23,259 bases of DNA from IMG/VR virus record IMGVR_UViG_3300025308_000347, positions 1 to 23,259 of that record. The stretch is one strand, 5' to 3'. Numbering within the stretch: position 1 is the first letter of the stretch; each line of letters starts with the position of its first letter. Source of the DNA: a virus. Positions 7,984-15,189 of the stretch are shown piece after piece. Under the pieces are notes generated by a model. The model was not told the DNA's origin, made no database searches, and saw only the letters and a list, made by a program, of their open reading frames with translations. The translations under genes were made by a program, and so were the position numbers.

Positions 7984-9150
7984 TCAGGACGCGATCAGCG
8001 CGAAGTCGTCGCCGCCGCCCACGGCAGACGGCAGGAAACGCGCGCTGAAACCTTCCAGCGCACGCTTGTTCACCTCGTCTTCCGACTGGTCCAGCAACTG
8101 CACGGCCGGGGCTTGCGCCAGCAGGCGGTAGCCGTCGGTGGTGCCATGTTGAAAGCCGAAGGTGTATAGGGTGTTGGCCTTGACGCCGGTATCGAAGGTG
8201 GCCGCCTGCGCGGCCGTCAGGTCCAGCCCCAGGTTGCCGGTGATGTCGCGCCCGGTGATGTCGATGGCCTGCCCACCCAAGAGCGGCGTGTAGCCAACCT
8301 CCTCGCCGCCGCTGACGGTGAAGCCGCGGCTGGGGTAGGCGACGCCGTTGATCAGAATGTCGCCGGTGTTCGGGTCGGTGATCACTGCCGGGGTTTTCCA
8401 GCCAGTCAGCGTCAGCGAGGGGTTCGCCACCGCCGCCACGCCGGCATCGATGCCCATGAGCCGCAGGCGGGCGGTGGGCCGCGCGCCGATGGCGAAATCC
8501 ATGTTCTCGATCTTGGCGCGGCAGTCGATCAGTTTTCGCTGCAGGCCGTCGCGCCAGTAGTAGACCGACAGCAGTTCCAGCGCGGTGGAGGTCGGCCGAT
8601 AGGCGGCGTTGGCGGCGATGCTGTAGGTGCTGGTGCCGTTCGGCGTCACGCTCCAGGCCGGGCCGATGGTGGCGACCTTGGTGCTGCCGACGTAATCGAG
8701 GATCTGCGCTGACTGCCCACTCCCGGTGCCGCCGGTGAGCGTGAGGCGCATGCCATTGTAGAAATCATCGACGGCGGAGGCGCCGGCGGCCAGCGTGATG
8801 GTGCCGGCCGCACCGGCCTGCGCGGTGCCGGTCACCGGTGCGGCGAGCAGGGTTTCGGCCCAGCCGGCGCCGCGGAACAGCGGCCCCCAGGGCGGCGCGC
8901 TGCCACCGGTGCCAGAGCCTTGTAGCTCGACCGGCAGTTCCATTTCGACATAGCCGGTGCCGACCAGTTGTTCGCTGGCGCCGAAGTAGCTGCGAATCAG
9001 GTCGCGCGGCACGTTGTTGGCCTTGAACGGCGTGACCTTGGGCATGCCGGCGAGCAGGATGGCGTTGGCGGCGCCAGTGGGTACGCTGTCGGTGCCGACA
9101 GTGGGCTGAATTTTGGCGAGGATGATGCGGGTGCGGTCGAGACGGCCCAT
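7984..9150 (-). CDS. Major tail (tube) protein
   Basis: A 388-residue protein immediately before the G/GT pair, the standard place for the tail-tube subunit. It opens MGRLDRTRIILAKIQPTVG and contains ELPVELQGSGTGG, the pattern of large siphophage tube proteins. Residues ~125-195 (GTITLAAGASAVDDFYNGMRLTLTGG to SVTPNGTSTYSI) form a Thr/Gly-rich beta region that may be an inserted surface domain, and the rest returns to tube-like sequence (KLIDCRAKIENMDFAIGARPTARL). GGAG lies seven bases before the ATG and overlaps the previous gene's stop. At 388 residues it is larger than the lambda gpV tube protein, in keeping with an insertion. Confidence 0.88.
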   Translation of the reverse strand: MGRLDRTRIILAKIQPTVGTDSVPTGAANAILLAGMPKVTPFKANNVPRDLIRSYFGASEQLVGTGYVEMELPVELQGSGTGGSAPPWGPLFRGAGWAETLLAAPVTGTAQAGAAGTITLAAGASAVDDFYNGMRLTLTGGTGSGQSAQILDYVGSTKVATIGPAWSVTPNGTSTYSIAANAAYRPTSTALELLSVYYWRDGLQRKLIDCRAKIENMDFAIGARPTARLRLMGIDAGVAAVANPSLTLTGWKTPAVITDPNTGDILINGVAYPSRGFTVSGGEEVGYTPLLGGQAIDITGRDITGNLGLDLTAAQAATFDTGVKANTLYTFGFQHGTTDGYRLLAQAPAVQLLDQSEDEVNKRALEGFSARFLPSAVGGGDDFALIAS

Positions 9151-9153
9151 GAT

Positions 9154-9366
9154 TTACTCCTTGATGACTGCAAAGGCCGGCGCAATCTGCAACATCGCCG
9201 GCGTGGAAGGTTCAGGCTCGCCAAAGCCGCGCCGGGTAGGGGCGGCGGCGGCGGGCGGATCGACCTGGCGGACGAAGCCGGCGGTCTCGGAGGCGATGTA
9301 GCTGCCGCCGGCGCTGGGCAGTTCGTTGCTGGCAGTCGCGGCGGGCGGTTCGGGTTTTCTGGCCAT
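9154..9366 (-). CDS. Small Pro/Ala-rich protein before the tail tube
   Basis: A 70-residue protein (MARKPEPPAATASNELP) rich in P, A and E with little predicted structure. It ends three bases before the tail-tube ATG, and its stop codon is part of the tube's GGAGTAA leader, so the two are probably translationally coupled. No family is recognised. It could be a small tail accessory protein or serve mainly as coupling. Third-position GC is like its neighbours. Confidence 0.65.
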   Translation of the reverse strand: MARKPEPPAATASNELPSAGGSYIASETAGFVRQVDPPAAAAPTRRGFGEPEPSTPAMLQIAPAFAVIKE

Positions 9367-9374
9367 GATGTCTC

Positions 9375-9653
9375 CTATCGGCGGGTTTCGATGTTGGCAA
9401 TGCGCCGCTCAAGATCGCCATCGCGCACGCGCATGAGTTCCATGTCGCGGCGGGCATCTTCACGGGTGTAGCGTTCCGCCCTGATCTCGGCGACCTGGGC
9501 GATGACGGAATCGAGCTTCTGCGAGAGCCCTGCAGCCCACCAGATGCCGCCGCCGGTCTGTACGGCCAGCATGACCAGCACGGCGATGGGAATCTCGCGC
9601 CCCACGTGCCACCGGTCCTTGCGTCGATTCGCGGCGTCATATTCGCTGGTCAT
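9375..9653 (-). CDS. Single-pass membrane protein with coiled coil, spanin-like position
   Basis: A 92-residue protein with ATGA overlap onto the holin-like gene. Residues ~21-43 form one membrane segment (IPIAVLVMLAVQTGGGIWWA). Before it is a charged N-terminus (YDAANRRKDRWHVGRE), and behind it a charged helix (KLDSVIAQVAEIRAERYTREDARRDMELM) that should form a coiled coil in the periplasm or cytoplasm. That shape, beside a holin-like gene, suits an inner-membrane spanin or a holin-associated protein, but no overlapping lipoprotein partner (o-spanin) is seen. The start fits the 4-bp overlap; the longer upstream reading in this frame is out of register with real coding. Confidence 0.75.
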   Translation of the reverse strand: MTSEYDAANRRKDRWHVGREIPIAVLVMLAVQTGGGIWWAAGLSQKLDSVIAQVAEIRAERYTREDARRDMELMRVRDGDLERRIANIETRR

Positions 9654-10243
9654 TGGCGCGCCCCCGATGTCCTGGCCACGAACCAGTAACCCGTGGCGGT
9701 GGTGGCGAGGAAGATGATCGACTTGGTGATCTCCATCAGCAGGCTCATCATCGGCACGGTGACGGCAGGATCGCGGGCGGCGAACAGCTTGGACAGGTCG
9801 CCCCACAGGAGCACCATCAGCGCGCCCCAGATGGCCAGCATGGCGAGGTCGAAGAGGATGGTGATGCCGGGCCGGATCAGGCCGCGCACGACATCGACGG
9901 CGATGAACCATGGGCTGTCTTTTGCGGCCTCGCCGGTGGCGTAGCTGGCCTTGTCGGCGGCGAAGCTGGCGGCGATGGCGTTGATCTGCGCCACGTCGGC
10001 GATGGCGTCGCCCTGTTCCTGCATCACCTTGAGGTTGGCGGCGGCTTCGGCCTGCATCAGGGCCAGATCCCTGTCGCGCATCTGCAGCTCGTGGGCGTTT
10101 CGTTCCTTCAGCACCTCGACTTCGCGCGCGATATCGGCGCGCTTGTTGAAGTAGTCGAGGCCCTGGCGCAGTAGCCCGCCGACCAGGCCCAGCGCGCCGC
10201 CGCCGGTGGCGGCCGAAAAGATACCTCCGAGAATTTCAAGCAT
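9650..10243 (-). CDS. Holin-like membrane protein (3TM / GTA-holin type)
   Basis: A 197-residue protein. Residues 4-26 are a Gly-rich hydrophobic or amphipathic stretch, 36-100 a long charged helix (EVEVLKERNAHELQMRDRDL), and two strong membrane segments follow near 130-150 (GITILFDLAMLAIWGALMVL) and 168-190. This layout, including the VVRGLIRPGIT sequence before the first strong segment, resembles the 3-TM holin family known from gene transfer agents and phages. It is thus a candidate for the pore that releases the endolysin. It overlaps both neighbours by a few bases. The call is by topology and local pattern; a structural membrane protein is the alternative. Confidence 0.72.
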   Translation of the reverse strand: MLEILGGIFSAATGGGALGLVGGLLRQGLDYFNKRADIAREVEVLKERNAHELQMRDRDLALMQAEAAANLKVMQEQGDAIADVAQINAIAASFAADKASYATGEAAKDSPWFIAVDVVRGLIRPGITILFDLAMLAIWGALMVLLWGDLSKLFAARDPAVTVPMMSLLMEITKSIIFLATTATGYWFVARTSGARQ

Positions 10244-10655
10244 TGCGGATCTCCAGGATGTGGGGTTCTCGATTCATGCAGGATTCGAACAGGCGCACCG
10301 CGGGCTTGGAGCGCAGTAAGGCGGCTTGCCGCTTGATGGTGCCCAGCGCCTCGCCGAAGGCGATGCAGCCGTTGAGCTGCGCGATATACCCGGCCTCCGG
10401 ATTGCCCATCAGGTTGGCGCTGTGCTCGAGTATCCCGGCGCGGACAGGCACATCCAGCAGGCGGTAGGTGTAGCGCTTCAGACGTGGGCTCAAAGCCCAC
10501 ACCACCCCGTAATCGCCCGGCGGGATGCAGCTGACGTTCGAGCGGTTGTCCTGCCACGGCAGCTCGCCGGTGAAGCAGGAAAACCCCGGCGCAGACAGCC
10601 GGCCGAACGTTCCCTGGTCGCTGGAGTGCATCCGGGTCAGGCGGACGCGCTTCAC
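10236..10655 (-). CDS. DUF5675-family protein, possible cell-wall enzyme
   Basis: A 139-residue protein with the DUF5675 pattern: GTFGRLSAPGFSCFTGELPW at about 15-34, VSCIPPGDYGV at 41-51, GILEHSAN at 74-81 and NGCIAFGEALG at 95-105. His78 followed by Gly96-Cys97 recalls the His/Gly-Cys arrangement of YkuD L,D-transpeptidases, so a role in peptidoglycan processing is possible; the family itself has no agreed function. The location, followed at once by a holin-like gene and a coiled-coil membrane gene, would fit an endolysin. No classic lysozyme, amidase or transglycosylase is seen in the window. Start and stop overlap its neighbours by four and eight bases. Confidence 0.78.
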   Translation of the reverse strand: MKRVRLTRMHSSDQGTFGRLSAPGFSCFTGELPWQDNRSNVSCIPPGDYGVVWALSPRLKRYTYRLLDVPVRAGILEHSANLMGNPEAGYIAQLNGCIAFGEALGTIKRQAALLRSKPAVRLFESCMNREPHILEIRNA

Positions 10656-11068
10656 ACCATCACCTCGATGTCGCAGGAAATCCAGCCGTAGGGCGCTTCG
10701 AGTTGCCCGGACTGGCGGAAGCCGCTCATGGTGATGCCGCCCAGCAGATCGCTGCCGGGGGCGCGGACGAAGGCTTTGATCTCTTCGGCCAGCAGATCCT
10801 CGGCGTCTTCTACGGCCGACGGCAGCGCGCCTTCGGCCAGGGCAAGCTGGCCGACGACAACCATCGGCACGGTGCCCAGCTGCGCGGCGCGACTCAGGTA
10901 GTTGGCGTAGTCCTTCTCACCGTTGCCGATGAGGGTGACGATGCCCTTGGTCAGGTCGGCCGGCGCGCGCTGGGCGAAGTCGAGAAAATCCCGCGTGACG
11001 ACACGGGTCGGCATGGCGGCGGCCATTTGCGTCTTGAGCGCATTGCGCAGATTAGCCAGCTCACCCAC
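10652..11068 (-). CDS. Tail terminator / tail completion-like protein
   Basis: A 138-residue protein (MGELANLRNALKTQMAAAMP) following the gp10-like gene, where siphophages encode the tail terminator that caps the tube (lambda gpU position). The pattern is an N-terminal helix, a central strand (KGIVTLIGNGEKDYANY), a variable middle (LGTVPMVVVGQLALAEG) and a C-terminal ending YGWISCDIEVMV, which resembles small Mu gp37-like or terminator folds. The assignment is by synteny and length. Start overlaps the gp10-like stop by eight bases. Confidence 0.7.
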   Translation of the reverse strand: MGELANLRNALKTQMAAAMPTRVVTRDFLDFAQRAPADLTKGIVTLIGNGEKDYANYLSRAAQLGTVPMVVVGQLALAEGALPSAVEDAEDLLAEEIKAFVRAPGSDLLGGITMSGFRQSGQLEAPYGWISCDIEVMV

Positions 11069-11546
11069 GGAAGGCCTCCTGCGCGCCGAGCAGCGCGGCG
11101 GCCTGCACCAGCGCGCGCAGTCGGCTCGTGTTCTCCTTCAGTGCCGGCTCCATGTAAAGCTGCGGGCGGATGCCCTTGATGCCGATGGCACGGGCGATGA
11201 CGAAAGTCTTTCGGTCGAGTTCCTTGCCCTGGAGACCGGTTTTCTGCCGGACCCATTCCATCAGGCCGTTGGCGGTGCCGGGTTGGCTACCGGGCTTGCG
11301 GCCGCGTTCGACCGGTGCGGCGTAATTGACACCCGGCGCGACGCGGTAGTGCAGCTCGCCTATCCGCTGCGCATGGATCGAATTGGTCAGTGTGGAAAAA
11401 GCCTTGGGGGCCTTCCCCCGCGCCGTTCTGGCGATCTCCACCGCGCCACGCCACAACGCCTGCTCAACCCGCGCGGCAACGCGACCGGGAAAACGGCGCA
11501 GACCTTCCTGTACCCGCGCATCGTCGAAAGTGACGGTGATCTGCAT
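11061..11546 (-). CDS. HK97 gp10-like head-tail / tail component
   Basis: A 161-residue protein starting MQITVTFDDARVQEGLRRFP. The gp10-like core is clear: a helical WRGAVEIARTARGKAPKAF, then TNSIHAQRIGELHYRVAPG and NYAAPVERGRKPG, a motif typical of this family (VxxGVxYAxxVExG). Members join the connector to the tail or act in tail completion. The ATG overlaps the previous stop as TGATG, which fixes this start rather than the longer upstream frame. The C-terminus (KGIRPQLYMEPALKENTSRL) matches the family's usual RPxLxPAL end. Confidence 0.88.
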   Translation of the reverse strand: MQITVTFDDARVQEGLRRFPGRVAARVEQALWRGAVEIARTARGKAPKAFSTLTNSIHAQRIGELHYRVAPGVNYAAPVERGRKPGSQPGTANGLMEWVRQKTGLQGKELDRKTFVIARAIGIKGIRPQLYMEPALKENTSRLRALVQAAALLGAQEAFRG

Positions 11547-12169
11547 CAGAACGATGCCTCGTATTCGTGCAGCATGGCTTCGTAGAGGTAGCTGGCGGTG
11601 CCGTTCTTCGGTGCGCCGGACAGGCCGTCGCGCATCGATACCGGCTTCGCGCTGTTGCGCATCGATATCTCGCGCAGCGCCTCGACCTGGGCGCGCAGCA
11701 GCAGCAGGCCGCGATCGCCGGGCTGGATGGTGGTGTTGGCCGCCGTCGCGTCGATGGTGTGCGCGGCGCGGTACATGAAGCTGTAGTCCGAACCCAGCGC
11801 GGCAATATGCAGGTCGCTTGGGGCCGGCGAGAACAGCAAGCTGCGCACCCCGACGACTTCCAGTAGCGATACCGACGGCAGCGGACCGGGCCAGGCCGCA
11901 TCCCATGGCGGCGGCAGATTGGCCGGGATGCCCCAGGAATCCTGGATCAGGTAAAGCATGCCGGATGGCGCCGGGTAATCCGGGGTGCCGGACACCAGCG
12001 TGATACTGGCCCGCAGCCGGCGCGGGCGTTTGTTGCCCAGATCCGCCGCGGCAAGATTCAGCAGGCGTTCGAAGTCCGCGTCCGCGGCAGCCGTGAAGAC
12101 GCTCGCCGCATCGTGCAGTGAGGCCTTCAGGTCGGCGACCAGGTCGGCCTTGGACATCGTGCCGGCCAT
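11546..12169 (-). CDS. Head-tail connector / adaptor-like protein
   Basis: A 207-residue protein in the connector position between capsid and gp10. Residues 5-50 are helical (SKADLVADLKASLHDAASVF, then DADFERLLNLAAADLG), like the helical base of HK97 gp6 or other adaptor proteins. A beta-rich section (LVSGTPDYPAPSGML) and a long connecting region follow, ending SYLYEAMLHEYEASF. The ATG (12169) lies six bases after the preceding stop. Function is inferred from position and partial fold resemblance. Confidence 0.78.
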   Translation of the reverse strand: MAGTMSKADLVADLKASLHDAASVFTAAADADFERLLNLAAADLGNKRPRRLRASITLVSGTPDYPAPSGMLYLIQDSWGIPANLPPPWDAAWPGPLPSVSLLEVVGVRSLLFSPAPSDLHIAALGSDYSFMYRAAHTIDATAANTTIQPGDRGLLLLRAQVEALREISMRNSAKPVSMRDGLSGAPKNGTASYLYEAMLHEYEASF

Positions 12170-12175
12170 GGCTTG

Positions 12176-12520
12176 TTACGCCTGCGCCGCCTCGGCGCGC
12201 GTCAGGGTGGCTTCGGCGATGGCGGACAGCACGCCCTTGCGCGCCGCGGCGCCCCTGGCCTGCTCCATCTCGCCCAGGCGGGAGAGGTCGTCGTCGGATA
12301 GGCCTGGAATCGCGGCGGCAATTGCCTTGACGGTACCTTCGATCAGTTCAGCCAGCGGGTCGAACTGCGTTTCGTCCGGTTCTGGTTCGACGATCGCCGG
12401 CCGCAGATGCAGCGGCACCAGGTCGTGGTCGAAGTGGCGTGTCTCGCCGGGCGGGATCATCAGGCCGGCGACGTACATCGGCATGGCGCCGCTGTTGGTG
12501 ACGGGGATTTTCTGGTTCAT
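12176..12520 (-). CDS. Small virion-associated protein after the capsid gene
   Basis: A 114-residue protein. The N-terminal half (IPVTNSGAMPMYVAGLMIPPGETRHFD) resembles short beta proteins encoded after phage major capsid genes. The second half is an acidic to basic helix (LAELIEGTVKAIAAAIPGLS, then ARKGVLSAIAEATLTRAEAA). The role is unknown; a head decoration, head completion or stabilising protein is possible. CCGGAGCG lies about nine bases before the ATG. It sits just behind the intrinsic terminator that follows the capsid gene, so its expression should be lower than that of the capsid. Confidence 0.75.
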   Translation of the reverse strand: MNQKIPVTNSGAMPMYVAGLMIPPGETRHFDHDLVPLHLRPAIVEPEPDETQFDPLAELIEGTVKAIAAAIPGLSDDDLSRLGEMEQARGAAARKGVLSAIAEATLTRAEAAQA

Positions 12521-12537
12521 GGTGGTGTTCGCTCCGG

Positions 12538-12569
12538 TTAAAAGACCGCCCCAGCTCGCGCCGGGGCGG
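12538..12569 (-). terminator. Intrinsic terminator after the protease-capsid gene
   Basis: On the minus strand CCGCCCC (12569-12563) pairs with GGGGCGG (12552-12546) across a 10-base loop, followed by TCTTTTAA. The seven-pair all-GC stem and the T-rich tail make a good, perhaps partly efficient, terminator, 34 bases past the capsid stop. Genes beyond it are still in the same direction and have no obvious promoter, so some read-through is needed. Confidence 0.8.
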
Positions 12570-12602
12570 GTAAATCTCTCCTGTCAAGAGAGGGATGAGT
12601 CG

Positions 12603-14603
12603 TTACCGGTCGACCCGCGCCGCACCGCCGTACAGCACGATGCTGGTGATGCCGGCCTTGAGCGGGCTCGGGGTGTGCAGGAACATGAACTGGTCGCCAT
12701 AGGCTTCCTTCTTGCCGGTGAAGCGGCCGTTGGAATCCTTCTGGTCCTGCAATTGGCCCATGGTCCATGCCTTGGCCATGCGGTAGCGGGTGAGCCCGCG
12801 CTCGCCGATCAGCACGCGGGTGTCGCCCATCGCCAGGCCGGGGGCGTAGCCCTTGTAGTTCGCCACGCCCTTGACCACGCCCAGGTTGCCCATGCTGTCG
12901 AGGTTCGTGCCGTTCCGGGCGCCGGACTCGATGAAGGCTTGCGCCTGCTCGATGGTGGTCATCACCGTGCCCGACATCAGGCCGAAGTTGCAGGCATGGA
13001 AGCGCTGATCCTCGATCACCGATTTGCGCAGGCCGTAGCGGTACAGAAAGGTGTTCCAGAACAGATCGGTGGCCACTGAGCCCTGGTCGGTGTCGAACTT
13101 GTACACGTTGGTGGTGTAGCTGTAGGACAACACAATGGCATGCGTGTTGGTCGGCGCGACCGCGGCGCCCAGCTCGCTGACGAAGCTGACCTCGCCCAGG
13201 TTGTAGTCGATCGAGTAGTACAGTCCGCCGGCCTGCGTGCCGGTGCCGTCGTACTCGCTGATCGTCACGGCGTTGCTCTTGACCACCACCGGGTAGAGCG
13301 TGCTGCCGACCTGGCTGCCCTGCATGTCGTAGATCTTCTTCGGCCGCACGATCGGGAAGCTGGTCGAGCAGAAGATGGTCTTGGTGCCGTCGGCCGTGGC
13401 CGTGGCTTCGTTGGTCACGGCGGTGACGGCGTACTGGTCGGAGGCGTCGAGCTGCTCGTTGAAGATCAGGCGCTCGGTGTCTTCGCCGACGATGCGGATG
13501 GCGTTGCGGGCGTTTTCGCCGAGTACGTCCCAGTTGAGCTGGCCGTTGCTGGTGAGGTAGCGCAGTTCGTCGCTGACTTCGAAGGCCAGCTTCTGCGGCA
13601 CGATGTAGGCCGTGTCCATCGCCTGCTTGACGCCGGCGCGGGCGATCGCCTGGCCTTCGTACTTGCGGGTGCTGTCGCGGCTGCCGGCGGTGGTGTCACG
13701 GTAGCTGTAGGGGATCTGGTGCGTGGCGGAGAACGGCGCGGTACCGGAATCGACGAACTGCATGCCGACCAGGCCATACAGCGCCTCGCGGATCACGGTG
13801 CGCTCGAAAGTGGCCGGTACCGAGACATCCGAGACCAGGCCGTCGCCGCCGGCGAGCATGATGTGCTCGCGGTGCAGGCGGTGCCCGTGCTCGGCGTCGA
13901 AGGCCGCCAGCACTTGCTCGGCCAGCACCCGATTGGGTTCCTGCAGCGCGCCGTTGGTGGCGCGAAAGCGTATGGCGTCGCTGCGGCCGGTGATGCCGAG
14001 GCGGCGGTCTGCGGCTTCCTGCAGCGCCTTGACCTCGTTGCCGGAATCGACGCTGATGTGCGCGTTGCCGGCGAACTGAAAGCCCATGCCGGAGAGCTTG
14101 CGCGCGGCCTGCAGGCGGTTGCCCATGCTGATCTGCGAGGCAGCGAGCTTACCCACCTGCTCGGGCGTCATGTCGGCGGTGACCAGATCGGCGACGGACT
14201 CGGTGAGTTCCTTGCGCAGGGTGTCGTCGAAGTCCTTGACGGCGGTGATCGTGTCGGTGAGCAGCTTGATGTTGGCGGCGCGACTGGTTTCAGCGGCGGT
14301 GCGTTCATCGTGCAGGCGCTTGGCTTCGGCGTGCATCAACTGGCGCACGTCGTCTTCGGATAGCGTCTTGCCGGGGGCGACAGCGGGTAGCTTTATGTCG
14401 AGCGTCACCACCTGGCTGCCGATCTGCGCGGCGAGCTGTTTGCCGGATTCTTCGAAGGAGGCGATCAGCAGCTTGGCCTGCGCTTCGTCGGTGACGGATT
14501 CCAGCGCCTTGGTGGCGGCGCCGGCGAGAGCTGCAATGACGGGCTCGGCCAGCTTGAAGCTGCCGAGGGCGGCGGTCAGGGCCGCAATGAGAGTTTTCCA
14601 CAT
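12603..14603 (-). CDS. Nested scaffold-capsid product from internal in-frame start
   Basis: Inside the fusion, Met191 (MWKTLIAALTAALGSFKLAE) has a full AGGAGG eight bases upstream. Translation from there would give a 666-residue scaffold plus capsid protein without the protease, similar in principle to lambda C/Nu3 and Mu I/Z, where the scaffold starts inside the protease gene in the same frame. Here the nested product also contains the whole capsid. The site is stronger than that of the full-length start, so the nested form may be the main capsid precursor and the full-length form a minor protease-bearing one. Confidence 0.68.
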   Translation of the reverse strand: MWKTLIAALTAALGSFKLAEPVIAALAGAATKALESVTDEAQAKLLIASFEESGKQLAAQIGSQVVTLDIKLPAVAPGKTLSEDDVRQLMHAEAKRLHDERTAAETSRAANIKLLTDTITAVKDFDDTLRKELTESVADLVTADMTPEQVGKLAASQISMGNRLQAARKLSGMGFQFAGNAHISVDSGNEVKALQEAADRRLGITGRSDAIRFRATNGALQEPNRVLAEQVLAAFDAEHGHRLHREHIMLAGGDGLVSDVSVPATFERTVIREALYGLVGMQFVDSGTAPFSATHQIPYSYRDTTAGSRDSTRKYEGQAIARAGVKQAMDTAYIVPQKLAFEVSDELRYLTSNGQLNWDVLGENARNAIRIVGEDTERLIFNEQLDASDQYAVTAVTNEATATADGTKTIFCSTSFPIVRPKKIYDMQGSQVGSTLYPVVVKSNAVTISEYDGTGTQAGGLYYSIDYNLGEVSFVSELGAAVAPTNTHAIVLSYSYTTNVYKFDTDQGSVATDLFWNTFLYRYGLRKSVIEDQRFHACNFGLMSGTVMTTIEQAQAFIESGARNGTNLDSMGNLGVVKGVANYKGYAPGLAMGDTRVLIGERGLTRYRMAKAWTMGQLQDQKDSNGRFTGKKEAYGDQFMFLHTPSPLKAGITSIVLYGGAARVDR

Positions 14604-15173
14604 GGTAGTTACCTCCTGGGTTAATTCGGAAAGAAGCGTGGGGTGCACGAAGGTCGGCATGTCGCCGGAGGCTTCGGACAACTGAATCGGATCGAGTTTC
14701 TTGATGCAGGGCCGAATCACCAGGCCCGCGCCCAGCAGCACCGGGCCGTGTTTCTTGCCGGCCTCGTTGTCCTGCCAGTTCTCGTGATACTCGGCGCTGA
14801 GATAGCGGAAACCCTTCTCGCGGATGGCTGTCAGCCCGAGGGCCGTCCATTCGACCAGCGCACGCAACCGGTCACCGTCAGCGGAGAGTTTGAGAATCTT
14901 CCCGGCGGCGCCGCCGCTGGGGTTGTGGGCGACGTCGATGAACACGTCCTGGCCGAAGGTGCGCGCGTCGAAATTCGCCACCATCGAAAGCAGCATCGCC
15001 TTGGTGATGTCGAACTTGCCGTAGCGCGGATCGGAGAAGCTGCCAGTGCGGGTTACCGTCACCCAGCTCGTGGTCGCGCCTTCCTCCAGATTCACATGAA
15101 GGCCGGTGAGCGCACGCAGCACACCGGAATATTGCGCATCGAGTCGAATGGTCCTGGGCCTGCCCTGATTCAT
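12603..15173 (-). CDS. Protease - scaffold - major capsid fusion protein
   Basis: An 856-residue polypeptide combining three normally separate head functions. Residues ~25-170 match the Mu gpI-like protease family: QDVFIDVAHNPSGGAAGKIL with His83, the LVEWTALGLTAIREKGFRYLSAEY signature, and the closing LGAGLVIRPCIKKLDP. Residues ~191-390 are helical with coiled-coil stretches and resemble a scaffold or delta domain. From ~395 a major capsid protein follows (AEVSDEL-type helix, RHACNFGL region, ending SIVLYGGAARVDR). The chosen ATG has GAGGTG six bases upstream; an upstream in-frame ATG at 15236 adds 21 basic residues and has no such site. The protease presumably cuts itself and the scaffold away after assembly. 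An internal start is described separately. Confidence 0.88.
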   Translation of the reverse strand: MNQGRPRTIRLDAQYSGVLRALTGLHVNLEEGATTSWVTVTRTGSFSDPRYGKFDITKAMLLSMVANFDARTFGQDVFIDVAHNPSGGAAGKILKLSADGDRLRALVEWTALGLTAIREKGFRYLSAEYHENWQDNEAGKKHGPVLLGAGLVIRPCIKKLDPIQLSEASGDMPTFVHPTLLSELTQEVTTMWKTLIAALTAALGSFKLAEPVIAALAGAATKALESVTDEAQAKLLIASFEESGKQLAAQIGSQVVTLDIKLPAVAPGKTLSEDDVRQLMHAEAKRLHDERTAAETSRAANIKLLTDTITAVKDFDDTLRKELTESVADLVTADMTPEQVGKLAASQISMGNRLQAARKLSGMGFQFAGNAHISVDSGNEVKALQEAADRRLGITGRSDAIRFRATNGALQEPNRVLAEQVLAAFDAEHGHRLHREHIMLAGGDGLVSDVSVPATFERTVIREALYGLVGMQFVDSGTAPFSATHQIPYSYRDTTAGSRDSTRKYEGQAIARAGVKQAMDTAYIVPQKLAFEVSDELRYLTSNGQLNWDVLGENARNAIRIVGEDTERLIFNEQLDASDQYAVTAVTNEATATADGTKTIFCSTSFPIVRPKKIYDMQGSQVGSTLYPVVVKSNAVTISEYDGTGTQAGGLYYSIDYNLGEVSFVSELGAAVAPTNTHAIVLSYSYTTNVYKFDTDQGSVATDLFWNTFLYRYGLRKSVIEDQRFHACNFGLMSGTVMTTIEQAQAFIESGARNGTNLDSMGNLGVVKGVANYKGYAPGLAMGDTRVLIGERGLTRYRMAKAWTMGQLQDQKDSNGRFTGKKEAYGDQFMFLHTPSPLKAGITSIVLYGGAARVDR
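14612..14617 (-). promoter_or_regulatory. Internal AGGAGG ribosome binding site
   Basis: A perfect anti-16S complement lying within the codons for Gln-Glu-Val, eight bases before the in-frame ATG at 14603-14601. Such a site inside coding sequence in the right place is unlikely by chance and supports internal initiation of the scaffold-capsid product. Confidence 0.75.
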
Positions 15174-15189
15174 AGCCACCTCGCGAAAT

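Noticed and set aside
12582-12587. Consensus-like TTGACA on the minus strand after the capsid gene
   Set aside because: No -10 lies 16-18 bases downstream; that position is the GC-rich terminator stem. TTGACA is also part of a short CTCTC-type hairpin.
13140-14363. 407-codon plus-strand open frame over the capsid gene
   Set aside because: Antisense to the well-supported protease-capsid frame; rich in G, V, A and D without motifs.
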